64,000 nucleotides of DNA, from positions 248,001 through 312,000 of the forward strand of contig CAZDQF010000004.1 in the NCBI GenBank assembly GCA_964507445.1, in the 5' to 3' direction. Positions 55,930 through 64,000 of this stretch are shown here, in pieces; positions within the stretch are counted from its first letter, which is position 1, and every line of letters starts with the position of its first letter. Below the pieces are notes generated by a model that saw only the letters and a list, made by a program, of their open reading frames with translations, had not been told where the DNA came from and ran no database searches. The translations under genes and the position numbers were made by a program. Source of the stretch: GCA-2683135 sp964507445 (lineage in GTDB: Bacteria > Planctomycetota > GCA-002687715).

Positions 55930-58713
55930 TCACTTCCCCTGCGGCGGCGCCGGCACCTCCGCCTTGGCGATCAGGGAATGAGCGTCCACCTCGCGCCCCA
56001 ACGCCCCGTCCACGGTCTGCCACATCAGCTCGAAGAGCGCGTAACGCTCCCTGGTGGGCACGTCCGTGGTGGTCCCGAGATCGCGCTCCGAGAACATGGC
56101 CGGGTTGGAGGTGACGATCAACTGACCCCGTCCTCGGACGTGGCGCCCGTGGACACAGCCTCCGGCCTCGGTCACCAACAGGGGTTCGTACCCCAGCAAC
56201 CCGAGGGAAGGGGGCGTGACCTCCATACCGAGGCCCGACACCTGGTTGGTCGCTGCCACCGGAGACGGCGACAGGTGGACGCAGGTGGCGTCCTGGCAAC
56301 CGGCCTGCAGGCACGTCATGGCCACCTGGATCGGGACCTCCCTCAAGCGCGGCGGGAGTTGCTCCTTGGAAACCGCCGGCACCTCCTTGGCGCCACCCTC
56401 CGCCGTATCCAACTCGGGCCATGTGCGGGGGGCCACGGCGATGGCCTCGGACCCCAGCTCCGTCGCCTCCAGGGAGGCGTGCAGAGCGGCGAGCACGCGA
56501 GGGTCTTCGGACAACACCCAGAGGCTGCCGCCCTCTTCCAGATAGGACGACAGACGGGTCGCCATCTCCTCCGCCTGGTCGACGGTCGGCTCCACCATGA
56601 CGGAGAAGGGCTTCTCCACCAGCGCATCTACCGTGAGCACCGTGGAGGGGATGGTGTCCGCCCGTTGGAACCCCACGTAGAAGTTGACGAACACATGAGG
56701 GTCCGTTTCATCGTGTCCCAGAGGCCGCCGCAGCCGCAAGGCCCGGGGTTCACCGCACATGGCGTTCACCTGAGGACGCGTCCACTGGGGATCCGGCAGC
56801 TTCTCCGCGAACGTCTTGGACGCCACGTCCGAGAGTCCCAGACCGAGCACGACGCCTATCGCCGCGGGCGGCACCAGGGATGCCAGGTCCATGGGACGCC
56901 TGCCGCAGACCCCCAGGCACAACCCGGCCAGGGCCAGGGCGCCGCCCACCCCCAAGGGGATGGCGGGCCAGTGCGGCAGACGGTTGCGGTGGTTGAGCCA
57001 GTTGACGCTGCCCAGGGCCAGCTCCGGCTTGCCGTAGGTGTGCATGAAGAAGCTCGAGAACACGGTGCTGTCTCCGAACGCCACCACCCGACCGTCTCCG
57101 TAGGTGGCCGCCGCCGCCTGGGTGAACTGGCCCGACGGCTCCCGCGTGGACCAGGCGTGGTCACCGAAGAACGTCAACTTGGAGTAGTCCGCAGCGTCAA
57201 CATAGTACGGACCGCCCACCATGATGGGGGTCGCCACCAACGGGTTCAGGGTCAGCGTGTCTGAGGTGGCGAACACGAACTCGTCGATGAGAGAGACCGC
57301 GGGATGAGCCCGATGGGTGGGAGCCACCCATAGCTGGGTCTCCTCCTTCTCGGGCAGGTCGAAGGTGGCGTCCGGCATGAAGGTGATGCCCATGGGGCCA
57401 CCGATCTGATTGAGGAACGTGTTCATCCCGAAGATGTTGGTGTGGTCACCGATCAGGAAGAGACCGCCGCCTCGCTCCACGAAGTCCTGGAACGCCGCCA
57501 CCTCTTCCTCCGAGTACGGGCTGGTGGGTGTCTTCAGGATCCAGACGTCGTAGTCGTTGATCACCTCTGCGGTGAGCGGCCCCTCGGAGACCGCGTCCAC
57601 GGAGGGGAAGAACTGCCGCAAGTAGACCATCATGGACCAGAAGTTGTACGTGGTCTTGGTGCCGAACAGGGTCCTGTTCAACGGCACGTCGGTCCACTCC
57701 CACTGGCTATGGACCGCGTCCACGGCGACCCGGCCACCCTTCACCTCTCCCGGCGGTATCCACGTCAAGGCCACGGAGATCATCACGCAGCCGACCGCCA
57801 ACCCGGCGACGGCGAGGCGACGACGGGCCGCGGGAGGCGCCGTTTCAGGTTCTTCGGAGCGCGCTCCGGGCCTCGACATCCAGACGGCCGCCAGCAGCAG
57901 AGGCAGGTAGGCCGCGGCCCATCCGGTCACCGCCAACCCGGGCTTCTGCGCCGCCATGGAATCGCTCAGCAGCATGACCAACTTGGTCATGACCATGATC
58001 TGCCTGCAGACCTCCGTCATGACAGAGAACGCCATGAGTCGCTTCAACACGCCGCCACGGGTCCCACGTCCTTGCAAGATGACAGCGCCACCGAGCGCCA
58101 GGGCCAGGAGCGCCGGGAAGACCTCTGCATAACGCGGGCCCGCCCCGAGGGCCACGGTGCGCCCCATCTCTTCGAACACCAGGGCGCCGCCGTGGCCGTA
58201 GGTCGTGAACCCGAGCAGGTCACCCAGCCAGCGGCTGAGGAAGGTCGGGAACTCCACGTACTGCACCCAGGGCTCCATGGCGAAGTAGGCGGCGTAGGTC
58301 GTGGCCGCCGCCACCCCCACCCAGGTTGTGGACAGCAGGGCGGCGCCCCACGCCGAGCGACGCAGCGCCCGCGCCAATAGGCTCAGGGCGACACCTCCCA
58401 GGGCGATCAGGACCGCCGGCCGTAGGTCGGGGACCGTAATCCAGGCTCCGGTCGCGGTGACGGATGCGAGGGCCAGGGAGACCAAGCTCGGGGCAGCGTC
58501 CTCGGGCTGCCCGGGGCCGGCGACGCGGCGGCGCAGTCGTCCAACCCCCCAGATGACGGCGGCAACGGCCAAGATGATGACAGCAGCGGCGACGAACTCG
58601 TTGGCGGTGCCGGGCTCCTTCAGCTGCACATAGGCCATGAAGCCTGCGATCCAGAACGGAAGGACGGCGATACGCGCGAGTGGATGACCGGAGTTGATGT
58701 GTTGCGAGTTCAT
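55930..58713 (-). CDS. large membrane protein with GATase1/DUF4350-like domains, paralogue of next gene
   Basis: A 927-residue inner-membrane protein. Residues about 10-430 contain ten or so hydrophobic segments; residues about 440-680 form a soluble alpha/beta domain with LKTPTSPYSEEEVAAFQDFVERGGGLFLIGDHTNIFGMN (quoted in parts here: acidic helix, then GGGLFLIGDHT strand) and VVAFGDSTVFSS; another TM pair follows (about 690-740), then a second soluble domain with LEEGGSLWVLSEDP. The GGG-LFLIGDHT pattern belongs to class I glutamine-amidotransferase-like folds lacking the catalytic Cys, as in GldG and DUF4350 proteins. Start ATG 58713 is 1 base after the stop of the paralogue. A role in gliding, secretion or envelope assembly is only a suggestion. 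Confidence 0.68.
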   Translation of the reverse strand: MNSQHINSGHPLARIAVLPFWIAGFMAYVQLKEPGTANEFVAAAVIILAVAAVIWGVGRLRRRVAGPGQPEDAAPSLVSLALASVTATGAWITVPDLRPAVLIALGGVALSLLARALRRSAWGAALLSTTWVGVAAATTYAAYFAMEPWVQYVEFPTFLSRWLGDLLGFTTYGHGGALVFEEMGRTVALGAGPRYAEVFPALLALALGGAVILQGRGTRGGVLKRLMAFSVMTEVCRQIMVMTKLVMLLSDSMAAQKPGLAVTGWAAAYLPLLLAAVWMSRPGARSEEPETAPPAARRRLAVAGLAVGCVMISVALTWIPPGEVKGGRVAVDAVHSQWEWTDVPLNRTLFGTKTTYNFWSMMVYLRQFFPSVDAVSEGPLTAEVINDYDVWILKTPTSPYSEEEVAAFQDFVERGGGLFLIGDHTNIFGMNTFLNQIGGPMGITFMPDATFDLPEKEETQLWVAPTHRAHPAVSLIDEFVFATSDTLTLNPLVATPIMVGGPYYVDAADYSKLTFFGDHAWSTREPSGQFTQAAAATYGDGRVVAFGDSTVFSSFFMHTYGKPELALGSVNWLNHRNRLPHWPAIPLGVGGALALAGLCLGVCGRRPMDLASLVPPAAIGVVLGLGLSDVASKTFAEKLPDPQWTRPQVNAMCGEPRALRLRRPLGHDETDPHVFVNFYVGFQRADTIPSTVLTVDALVEKPFSVMVEPTVDQAEEMATRLSSYLEEGGSLWVLSEDPRVLAALHASLEATELGSEAIAVAPRTWPELDTAEGGAKEVPAVSKEQLPPRLREVPIQVAMTCLQAGCQDATCVHLSPSPVAATNQVSGLGMEVTPPSLGLLGYEPLLVTEAGGCVHGRHVRGRGQLIVTSNPAMFSERDLGTTTDVPTRERYALFELMWQTVDGALGREVDAHSLIAKAEVPAPPQGK

Positions 58714-58714
58714 G

Positions 58715-61063
58715 TCAACCGTTCCTTTCGAGGAGACCGCTGATGAAGCGGAAGTTGGAAGCCTTGTAAGCGGACTTGCCCGCGTTGAAGTTGTGATCCC
58801 AGATGAAGCGGGGATCAGAGACCCAGATCCACCGTCCGGCGCCCATGGGCACCTCGATGACCACCGGCTCTCCGAACGCCCGGACCAGCACGTTGTGAGG
58901 CACCGTCTCCGCGTCCACGGACATGGGCCATCCCCACTTGAAGCTGGGGACCGCCAACCCGTCCGACGCCTCGGCGCCGGGGCAGCTCCCCGCAGGGTCC
59001 GCCCGCACAGCGATCCCATGTTTCCGGAGGACGCCGTGCTCCCTTGCGTCATCCGGGTCGACCACCGCCAACACCGTGCCGCCGCGAGCACAAAACGCCG
59101 TCAGCTCTTCCTGGTCGGCGGCGCGGAGAGGCGCCCCCCCCCCCCGCGTCACAACCACCTCCCTGGGAGCGCGCACCGGCCACAGGTCCTCATGTCGCAG
59201 CAAGGCGCTGTGACCCGCCGCCCTCAGCGCCGTCGCGAAACCCTCCACCTCGTTGTCGCTGGCCGACGCCGGGTCCAGGTTCGAACCCATGCCCGTGTGG
59301 ATCCAGGCCACGGCGTCCGGACGCAGGCGGTCACCGTCCATCTCCCATCGCGCCAGCGACCGGGCGCCAGACATGGAGCCGAGCAGCAACACGAGCGCCA
59401 GCAGGGAGCCGATCGCGGCGGGGTGCACGAGCACGAACGCCAACACCAGGACCATCATGCCCGCGGCCATCCACGCCCTGGCCGGCCCGGACTCCTCGTG
59501 GAACAGATCCCGCAGGGCGCCGTCCACGAACGTCCAGCTCTGGGAGAAGGATGTCTGCTGCAAGATAGCGGTGTCGCCAAAGGCCATGACCCGGCCCGCG
59601 CCCACGGTCGCGTCCGCCGCCAGGATCAGGTCTCCGCAGGCCTCTTCTCCGCGATCGTAGGACCAGTTGCCCAGGAACGCCTTCTGCGGGCTGCCTCGGT
59701 CACCGATGTCCGCGTACCCGTCGCGGGCGACCACCAAGGGTCGCGCCGGGGAGCGCACCCCCATGGTGGCCCCCACGGAGATACGGATCAGGTCTTCGCT
59801 GTCGGTGGCGGCAGCGACTCGTGACCAGCGGGTCTGGAGCACGCGCCGCCAATTACTCTTGAAGGGGATGGCGCTGTCGAACTTGAGGCTCATGCCGAAC
59901 CGCTGTAGCAGCGGGTTGGAGAAGCGCATGACGCCGAAGATGTCAGTGTGGTCCCCCAGGAACAGCAGACGGCCACCGTCACGGACCCACGCGTCCACCG
60001 CTTCCAGCTCCGTCGGAGCGAGCTGCCGGCAGAGGTTCACCATCACCAACAGATCCGCGTCGCGGAGCTGCTCCTCGTCGATGGTCTTGACGTGCGCGAC
60101 CGAGTCCACGGAGCCTTCGAGCCAATGAAAGAAGCTCCCCATGTCAGCGCGCTTCGGCGCCACCGGAGCCTCCACGTCCGGCTGCTCGTGAGCGAAGGAG
60201 CCTTCCAGGACCAGCGCCGACCGTGGCCTGGCCTCGTCGTTGACGGGCAGGTAGAAGCCCACCACCGCTGCCACCACCGCGACGAAGCCGGCCGCACCTG
60301 ACAGCAAGACCGACGGCCTACGGTCGAGCAAGCGCCCGGGGACCGCCCAGATCACGCCGGTGAGCAGGGCCGTCAGCAAGACCACCTTTGTGAGCCCAGA
60401 GTCCCCGATCGCACCTGCCGGGAGGACCACGGAGCCGCTGATCAGGGTGACCACGCCGATGACCAAGCAGCGCACGTCCCAGCGGCGTCCGCTGGTGGCG
60501 GCGACGGCGAGCGCCACGGCACCCACCCAGGCCTCCATCCCCCGCCCGGTCCAGCCGAGGAGGTCAACGGATTCGCCACGCCAATCGGACACGGTCCTGG
60601 CCCACCATCGGACGGCGTCGGAGGCGGGTGCGGAGAACAGGGTCAGGTGGTCGCACAACCGCATCGCGGCGACCACCGACACGGCCGCCACCAGCGGCCG
60701 AACCGACGATGGCGCCCCGACAACTCGCGACGCGCAACCCGCACCCACCAGCAGGATCAACAAGGCGAACATGCCCTCGCCGGACACCGACGCCAGAGTG
60801 GTCGCGGACGCAAGCGTGATCGATCCCACGGCGAGAACGCGCCGCCCGGCGCCGTCCTTGATCCTGTGGCGACGCCGCCACAGGGTCGCTGCGGTTAGCC
60901 CGACGAAACAGACGGCGCACATGAGCTCCATGAGTCCTCCCATGGGACCCCAGCCCGGGCGCATGGTCACCGGTATGAGGAACGCGGCGAGGGCCGCGGC
61001 GGCGGCCGCCGTGGACAACGCATCCCGGGATGCGGCCTGGCTTGTGATATCGGTCTGGGACAT
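58715..61063 (-). CDS. large membrane protein with two GATase1/DUF4350-like domains; contains a G12 tract
   Basis: A 782-residue membrane protein related to the one encoded just downstream. About eight hydrophobic segments occupy residues 20-270, then a soluble domain (about 275-525) with LVMVNLCRQLAPTELEAV, GGRLLFLGDHTDIFG and VMAFGDTAILQQ, a TM pair (about 530-575) and a second soluble domain (about 590-782) with GGTVLAVVDPDDAREHG. The shared FLGDHTDIFG/FLIGDHTNIFG signature marks the pair as paralogues. Codons 636-640 lie in twelve consecutive G (59134-59145 on the plus strand as C), so slippage would change the last 143 residues. ATG at 61063 has GGGAG 8 bases upstream; TTG at 61069 is less likely. 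Confidence 0.7.
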   Translation of the reverse strand: MSQTDITSQAASRDALSTAAAAAALAAFLIPVTMRPGWGPMGGLMELMCAVCFVGLTAATLWRRRHRIKDGAGRRVLAVGSITLASATTLASVSGEGMFALLILLVGAGCASRVVGAPSSVRPLVAAVSVVAAMRLCDHLTLFSAPASDAVRWWARTVSDWRGESVDLLGWTGRGMEAWVGAVALAVAATSGRRWDVRCLVIGVVTLISGSVVLPAGAIGDSGLTKVVLLTALLTGVIWAVPGRLLDRRPSVLLSGAAGFVAVVAAVVGFYLPVNDEARPRSALVLEGSFAHEQPDVEAPVAPKRADMGSFFHWLEGSVDSVAHVKTIDEEQLRDADLLVMVNLCRQLAPTELEAVDAWVRDGGRLLFLGDHTDIFGVMRFSNPLLQRFGMSLKFDSAIPFKSNWRRVLQTRWSRVAAATDSEDLIRISVGATMGVRSPARPLVVARDGYADIGDRGSPQKAFLGNWSYDRGEEACGDLILAADATVGAGRVMAFGDTAILQQTSFSQSWTFVDGALRDLFHEESGPARAWMAAGMMVLVLAFVLVHPAAIGSLLALVLLLGSMSGARSLARWEMDGDRLRPDAVAWIHTGMGSNLDPASASDNEVEGFATALRAAGHSALLRHEDLWPVRAPREVVVTRGGGAPLRAADQEELTAFCARGGTVLAVVDPDDAREHGVLRKHGIAVRADPAGSCPGAEASDGLAVPSFKWGWPMSVDAETVPHNVLVRAFGEPVVIEVPMGAGRWIWVSDPRFIWDHNFNAGKSAYKASNFRFISGLLERNG
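59134..59145 (-). repeat. 12-base homopolymer (G on coding strand) inside a gene
   Basis: Twelve C on the plus strand, coding R-G-G-G-A on the minus strand at about residues 636-640 of the 782-residue protein. It is the longest homopolymer in the window outside the gap region and is a candidate slippage/phase-variation site or an assembly error. Confidence 0.75.
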
Positions 61064-61166
61064 GGTCAAGGCTCCCTGTTGGAATGCGAAGGTTGAATGA
61101 TCAGGACAGACGCTGCGGCCTCACCGGCGACATCTGGTCACCATGGGATCGCGGCCGCGCGCGCCC

Positions 61167-61190
61167 CCTCCCGGGCCGAAGCCCGGGAGG
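61167..61190 (-). terminator. hairpin with UUCG loop after the cysteine-rich gene
   Basis: On the minus strand CCTCCCGGGC-TTCG-GCCCGGGAGG: a perfect 10-bp stem closed by a C(UUCG)G tetraloop, 21 bases after the stop at 61212. There is no T run, but the stem is very stable and the position is right for transcription termination or 3'-end protection. Confidence 0.65.
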
Positions 61191-61211
61191 CGACGAACAC
61201 GGGCGGCGGAA

Positions 61212-62369
61212 TCAGCCGCGGGCTCTCCCCACAAACGCTCCGGCGAAGCCGAAGCCGAGGACGCTGAGACCCAGCAGGGCGCTAAGGTCCTCCACGCCGT
61301 TCTCTCTGCCGAAGCCATCGAGGGCGCGTCCCACGTTGGCCATCCTCATCCCGGGGAGCGCACCCGGGTTCGCGATGTTCGGGCCGCACTGAGTGGCGCC
61401 GGCCGAACACCCGTAATTGCTGGTGCAATTGGGCGCTGAACTGCATTGGGCAGATCGCGATGAACACCCGGAGTTGGACGTACACTCGTCGCCACTGGAG
61501 CAGTTGGGTCCAGCGGTGCAACTACCCTCTGACGTGCAGTCGTTGTGGTCGGAGCACTGGCCTCCGGCGGTGCACTGATCGCCGGTGGAACACTGCGTGC
61601 CTTCGGTGCAGTCCTCCACCTCGGAGCAATCCGGGCCGCCTGTGCAGGTGTTGCCGCTGGAGCACTCCTCCCCGTAGGTGCAATCGGAACCCGTGGAGCA
61701 CTCCCCGGCCGAGGTGCAGGCGGCGCCGCTGGAGCACTCGGTGCCGAGGGTGCAGTCGCGGCCGCTGGAGCAGTTGTTGGCCGAGGTGCACTGGGGGCCT
61801 TCGGAGCAGCCGGAGCTGGCATAGGTGCAATCCCAGCCAGTGGAGCAGCTCGACCCGCTGGTGCACACCGCGCCGCTGCTGCAATCGGATCCCTGGGTAC
61901 AGTCTCCTCCGGAGGAACACCCCTTGTGGTCCGTGCAGCGGGCGCCTCCGGAGCACCCCGAAGCCTGGGTGTTCCCGTCCGGGTTACAGAGCCAGGCGGA
62001 GAGGCTGACAGTAATGCCGATGCCGCCGCAGACCGCAGTGGTGACTAGCCTACCGTCAGCGTCGATCGCCTCGAATTGGCGCACGCCGGCCGCCGCTTCA
62101 GCGGACTTGAACACCTTCGGCACCAGCCCAGGACAGTCGCCGCAAGGGACCCAGGCCAGATGACCGAAGTGCCCGTCGGTGACGTCCAGCAGGCCGTCCT
62201 GGTTGACCACATTGACGGTGCGGCAGTTGAAGGCGTAGAGGCTGGACGGGCTGGAAGCAGCCGCCGGCTCACGCTTCTCGTTCTCTTCAGGCCCATTGGC
62301 CCAGGTACACGGCGCCAGCACCACGCTGACGACGAGCAGGGACAGGAGGCCACGGTTGACGTGTCTCAT
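61212..62369 (-). CDS. exported cysteine-ladder repeat protein with C-terminal membrane anchor
   Basis: A 385-residue secreted or surface protein. Residues 1-25 are a signal peptide; 40-138 form a small N-terminal domain with four or five Cys; 139-328 are about 32 hexapeptides of the form C-[ST]-x-[GA]-x-x, alternating CT and CS so that the period is 12 residues; 362-385 are a hydrophobic helix followed by GRARG, a sorting- or anchor-type tail. C-x5-C-x5 spacing is the same as in the beta-helical antifreeze protein of Tenebrio beetles, where each 12-residue turn is closed by a disulfide. The TxT ice face is not conserved here. ATG at 62369 has GAGGAG 7 bases upstream; a UUCG hairpin follows. 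Function unknown. Confidence 0.8.
   Translation of the reverse strand: MRHVNRGLLSLLVVSVVLAPCTWANGPEENEKREPAAASSPSSLYAFNCRTVNVVNQDGLLDVTDGHFGHLAWVPCGDCPGLVPKVFKSAEAAAGVRQFEAIDADGRLVTTAVCGGIGITVSLSAWLCNPDGNTQASGCSGGARCTDHKGCSSGGDCTQGSDCSSGAVCTSGSSCSTGWDCTYASSGCSEGPQCTSANNCSSGRDCTLGTECSSGAACTSAGECSTGSDCTYGEECSSGNTCTGGPDCSEVEDCTEGTQCSTGDQCTAGGQCSDHNDCTSEGSCTAGPNCSSGDECTSNSGCSSRSAQCSSAPNCTSNYGCSAGATQCGPNIANPGALPGMRMANVGRALDGFGRENGVEDLSALLGLSVLGFGFAGAFVGRARG
61386..61955 (-). repeat. 36-bp-period coding repeat (12-residue C-x5-C turns)
   Basis: DNA coding residues 139-328 of the cysteine-ladder protein: about 16 imperfect 36-base units, each giving two cysteines, 32 Cys in all. Units differ at third and variable positions, so the array is old or under selection rather than a recent slippage product. 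Confidence 0.8.
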
Positions 62370-62409
62370 TGTAAATCTCCTCGGAGTAGATGGGATGACG
62401 GACCGCCAC

Positions 62410-62428
62410 GTGGCCAGACGATGGCCAC
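62410..62428. other. 7-bp perfect hairpin between the HEAT-like gene and the cysteine-rich gene
   Basis: GTGGCCA-GACGA-TGGCCAC in the 88-base gap. It lies 30 bases after the HEAT-like stop on the minus strand and 41 bases before the cysteine-rich start. It could end the first transcript or fold in the leader of the second; there is no T run. Confidence 0.4.
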
Positions 62429-62457
62429 AGAGCAACGAGCTCCGTCAAGGGATGTGA

Positions 62458-64000
62458 TCAGCCGCCGTTCGGCGATGTCGGCAGCTGTGCCAGCAGCCGG
62501 TCGAAGTGCTGCCTTGCGCGCCCGGTGAGCTGGCCTCCCAGCCCCGCCTCCGACAACATCAACCGCAGACCCTCGCCGTTCTCCCCTGACCGGAGAACGG
62601 CGGGCAGCTTCTCCTCCATGGCGTCGAGGAACGCGACCCGGGCCTGACCGTTCATGCGCTTCAATTCGCTCACCATCAGGGCGCCGACCTGGGCCGACGT
62701 CAGCACACCCCGTTTCGCGGAGTCCAGCAGCCCCGAGGCGATGAAGGACGCAAGGTCGTCACCCCGGTCGCTCACGGTCTCGTCGAGGATGGCGACGATC
62801 TCTTCATGGGTCGTGGCATCGGCGAACACCAGCTCCAGGGCCTTGCACCGGACCTGGGAGGACGGGTGATCCCGGATCAGGCCACGGACCGGTTCTCGCA
62901 GCGCTTCTCGTCGAGTTGACGGCATGCCCCCAAGACGATCCAGGATCACCAGGACACCGAACTCACCATTGGGACCGGCCGCCTCGGAGCCTCTCAGCGT
63001 GGTGAGGATCACGTCCTCATCGAAGGCCTCAAGAAACAACAGCACGCTCAGCAGGTCTGTCACAGGTGTGGCCAGCACAGGCTCCTCCCGGAGCACGTCG
63101 GCGAGGCCGTCCACGCCCAACTGGCTCAGCCCTCGCCGCAGATCCTCACGCGGCTCACCGTGCATGGACTTCAAGAGCGCACCCATGGCCAGCTGGAGCA
63201 CGCTGTCGAGAGAGTCCACTGCGATGCCCCAGGGCGGGGTCGTCACCTGATCCAGCAGGCTCTCCACTTCCTCCGCGCGGATGTCCTCGGCGAGCGCTCG
63301 ATGATCGAACCGCGCGACGATGGACCGTGTCAGCAACTTGGTCACCAGCACCCGGTCGTTCGCCTGCATGGGCTCGGCGCGCTCGGTCACCAGGGCGTTC
63401 ACCCAACGCAGCCGCTCCGCCAGCGGACGACCCGTCAGCACCTTGAACAGGTCATCGCCGCCGAGAGAGCCCCCAAGCGCGGCCAGGCCGCGACCGGCAC
63501 CCACGCGCTCCGGACCCGAGGTCGCCAGCCAGGCCCCCAGAGCCTCGCGACGGACCCGCGGACGCTCTCGCCCCACGGTCTCGAACCGCTCCAGCAGCGG
63601 TCGCGGGTCGCCCTTCCCCAAGGGCTGGCTCAGGAGCCGCAGCATACGGCGCACGACGCCGTCGGAAGGCTTTCCCGCTATCACCCGGTCGAACACCCGA
63701 ACCCGCGCATCCCCCGGCAACAGCTTGGCCAGGGTCGTCGCACCACTCGGCGGCAGCGGATCGCGGCGAACCCGCCGATCCGGCGCGAATCCGTTGGTCA
63801 GCAGCCTCTCAGCCTCGGTGGTGGCGGCACCGGACCCCTGGGCCACCAGGCGCGCCAGCGTCACGAGGGCGACACCCGTAAGGGCATCCGGCGCCTCCAC
63901 CGCCGGCAACCTCGCCAACCGCTGGAACGGCATCTCTAGGAGTACGGCCAGGGCCCCCGACTCCAGCGCAGCGAGCAGCTGCCCGTCATCGGCGAACCGG
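62458..64000 (-). CDS. HEAT-like alpha-helical repeat protein, C-terminal part (5' end outside window)
   Basis: The frame is open from the right edge (last whole codon ends at 63999) to a TGA at 62458, giving at least 513 residues. The sequence is almost entirely helical with Arg/Leu/Ala-rich repeats of about 35-40 residues, for example SSQVRCKALELVFADATTHEE-type units and RRALREPVRGLIRDHP, which resemble HEAT/armadillo repeats. No catalytic motif, signal or membrane helix is visible in this part. The internal ATG at 63933 is not the start, because coding sequence of the same character continues upstream of it. Function unknown; such proteins usually bind other proteins. Confidence 0.7.
   Translation of the reverse strand, partial: RFADDGQLLAALESGALAVLLEMPFQRLARLPAVEAPDALTGVALVTLARLVAQGSGAATTEAERLLTNGFAPDRRVRRDPLPPSGATTLAKLLPGDARVRVFDRVIAGKPSDGVVRRMLRLLSQPLGKGDPRPLLERFETVGRERPRVRREALGAWLATSGPERVGAGRGLAALGGSLGGDDLFKVLTGRPLAERLRWVNALVTERAEPMQANDRVLVTKLLTRSIVARFDHRALAEDIRAEEVESLLDQVTTPPWGIAVDSLDSVLQLAMGALLKSMHGEPREDLRRGLSQLGVDGLADVLREEPVLATPVTDLLSVLLFLEAFDEDVILTTLRGSEAAGPNGEFGVLVILDRLGGMPSTRREALREPVRGLIRDHPSSQVRCKALELVFADATTHEEIVAILDETVSDRGDDLASFIASGLLDSAKRGVLTSAQVGALMVSELKRMNGQARVAFLDAMEEKLPAVLRSGENGEGLRLMLSEAGLGGQLTGRARQHFDRLLAQLPTSPNGG

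Noticed and set aside
61386..61955. Regular 36-base spacing resembling a CRISPR array
   Set aside because: Units diverge throughout, there are no distinct spacers, and the period matches a 12-residue protein repeat in a frame with signal peptide and ribosome site.
62458..63933. ATG at 63933 as the start of the HEAT-like gene
   Set aside because: The same frame stays open and protein-like (FADDGQLLAALESGALAVLL) to the window edge, so the gene is partial.

Overview
The window is about 64 kb of GC-rich, gene-dense DNA from a diderm (Gram-negative-type) bacterium. LptB/LptF/LptG-type lipopolysaccharide transport genes, an RND efflux pump and lipoproteins support an outer membrane. Type I sulfatases, a squalene-cyclase-like repeat protein, a phosphatase/cytochrome c lipoprotein and very high GC resemble Planctomycetota; that placement is inference, since no rRNA or marker gene is present. 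TGA, TAA and TAG all act as stops. Starts are often GTG or TTG, and 4-base ATGA/GTGA/TTGA overlaps between neighbours are very common. A run of ten N at 55807-55816 shows this is a scaffold. No tRNA, rRNA, insertion sequence, phage gene or CRISPR array was seen.

Layout. 2-1723 is the 3' part of an RND pump gene. 1674-24578 is a large surface-polysaccharide region: glycosyltransferases of the GT2, GT4 and membrane GT-C types, two UDP-galactopyranose-mutase-like flavoenzymes, two SDR epimerases, a polysaccharide deacetylase, a GMC oxidoreductase, a lipid-flippase-like (YbhN/AglD) protein, a Wzx-type flippase and a radical SAM/SPASM enzyme. 24814-36207 is a periplasmic/secreted enzyme region: a long multicopper oxidase, a split spermidine-synthase-like membrane pair, a lipoprotein joining a cysteine phosphatase to a cytochrome c site, a cyclase-repeat protein, and two sulfatases, one of which carries a C-terminal zinc-peptidase domain.

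36252-49492 looks like a lipid-headgroup and envelope-lipid region: an MsbA-like ABC exporter, a CDP-alcohol phosphatidyltransferase with a degenerate nucleotidyltransferase N-terminus, a sugar-phosphate-type cytidylyltransferase, a metallophosphoesterase, a protein matching the mitochondrial Tam41 CDP-diacylglycerol synthase, a MobA-like nucleotidyltransferase, a HIT protein, lptG, lptF, lptB, a diacylglycerol-kinase-type lipid kinase and an unassigned 466-residue protein. Together they could make phosphatidic acid, activate it as CDP-diacylglycerol, attach a phospho-alcohol, trim it and export the product.

49508-53829 is a nonulosonate (sialic-acid-type) operon, neuC-neuB-neuA plus a surface-carbohydrate transferase gene that is cut by an in-frame TGA at codon 14. 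53963-64000 holds a TPR membrane protein, the assembly gap, two large tandem paralogous membrane proteins (one with a 12-base G tract in its coding sequence), a secreted protein with a 190-residue C-x5-C repeat that matches the cysteine spacing of beetle antifreeze beta-helices, and the 3' part of a HEAT-like gene.

The most interesting items are the Tam41/CDP-alcohol island, the cysteine-ladder protein, the sulfatase-peptidase and phosphatase-cytochrome fusions, the nonsense codon in the sialic-acid locus, and a recurring -10-like box placed so close to start codons that several transcripts may be leaderless.
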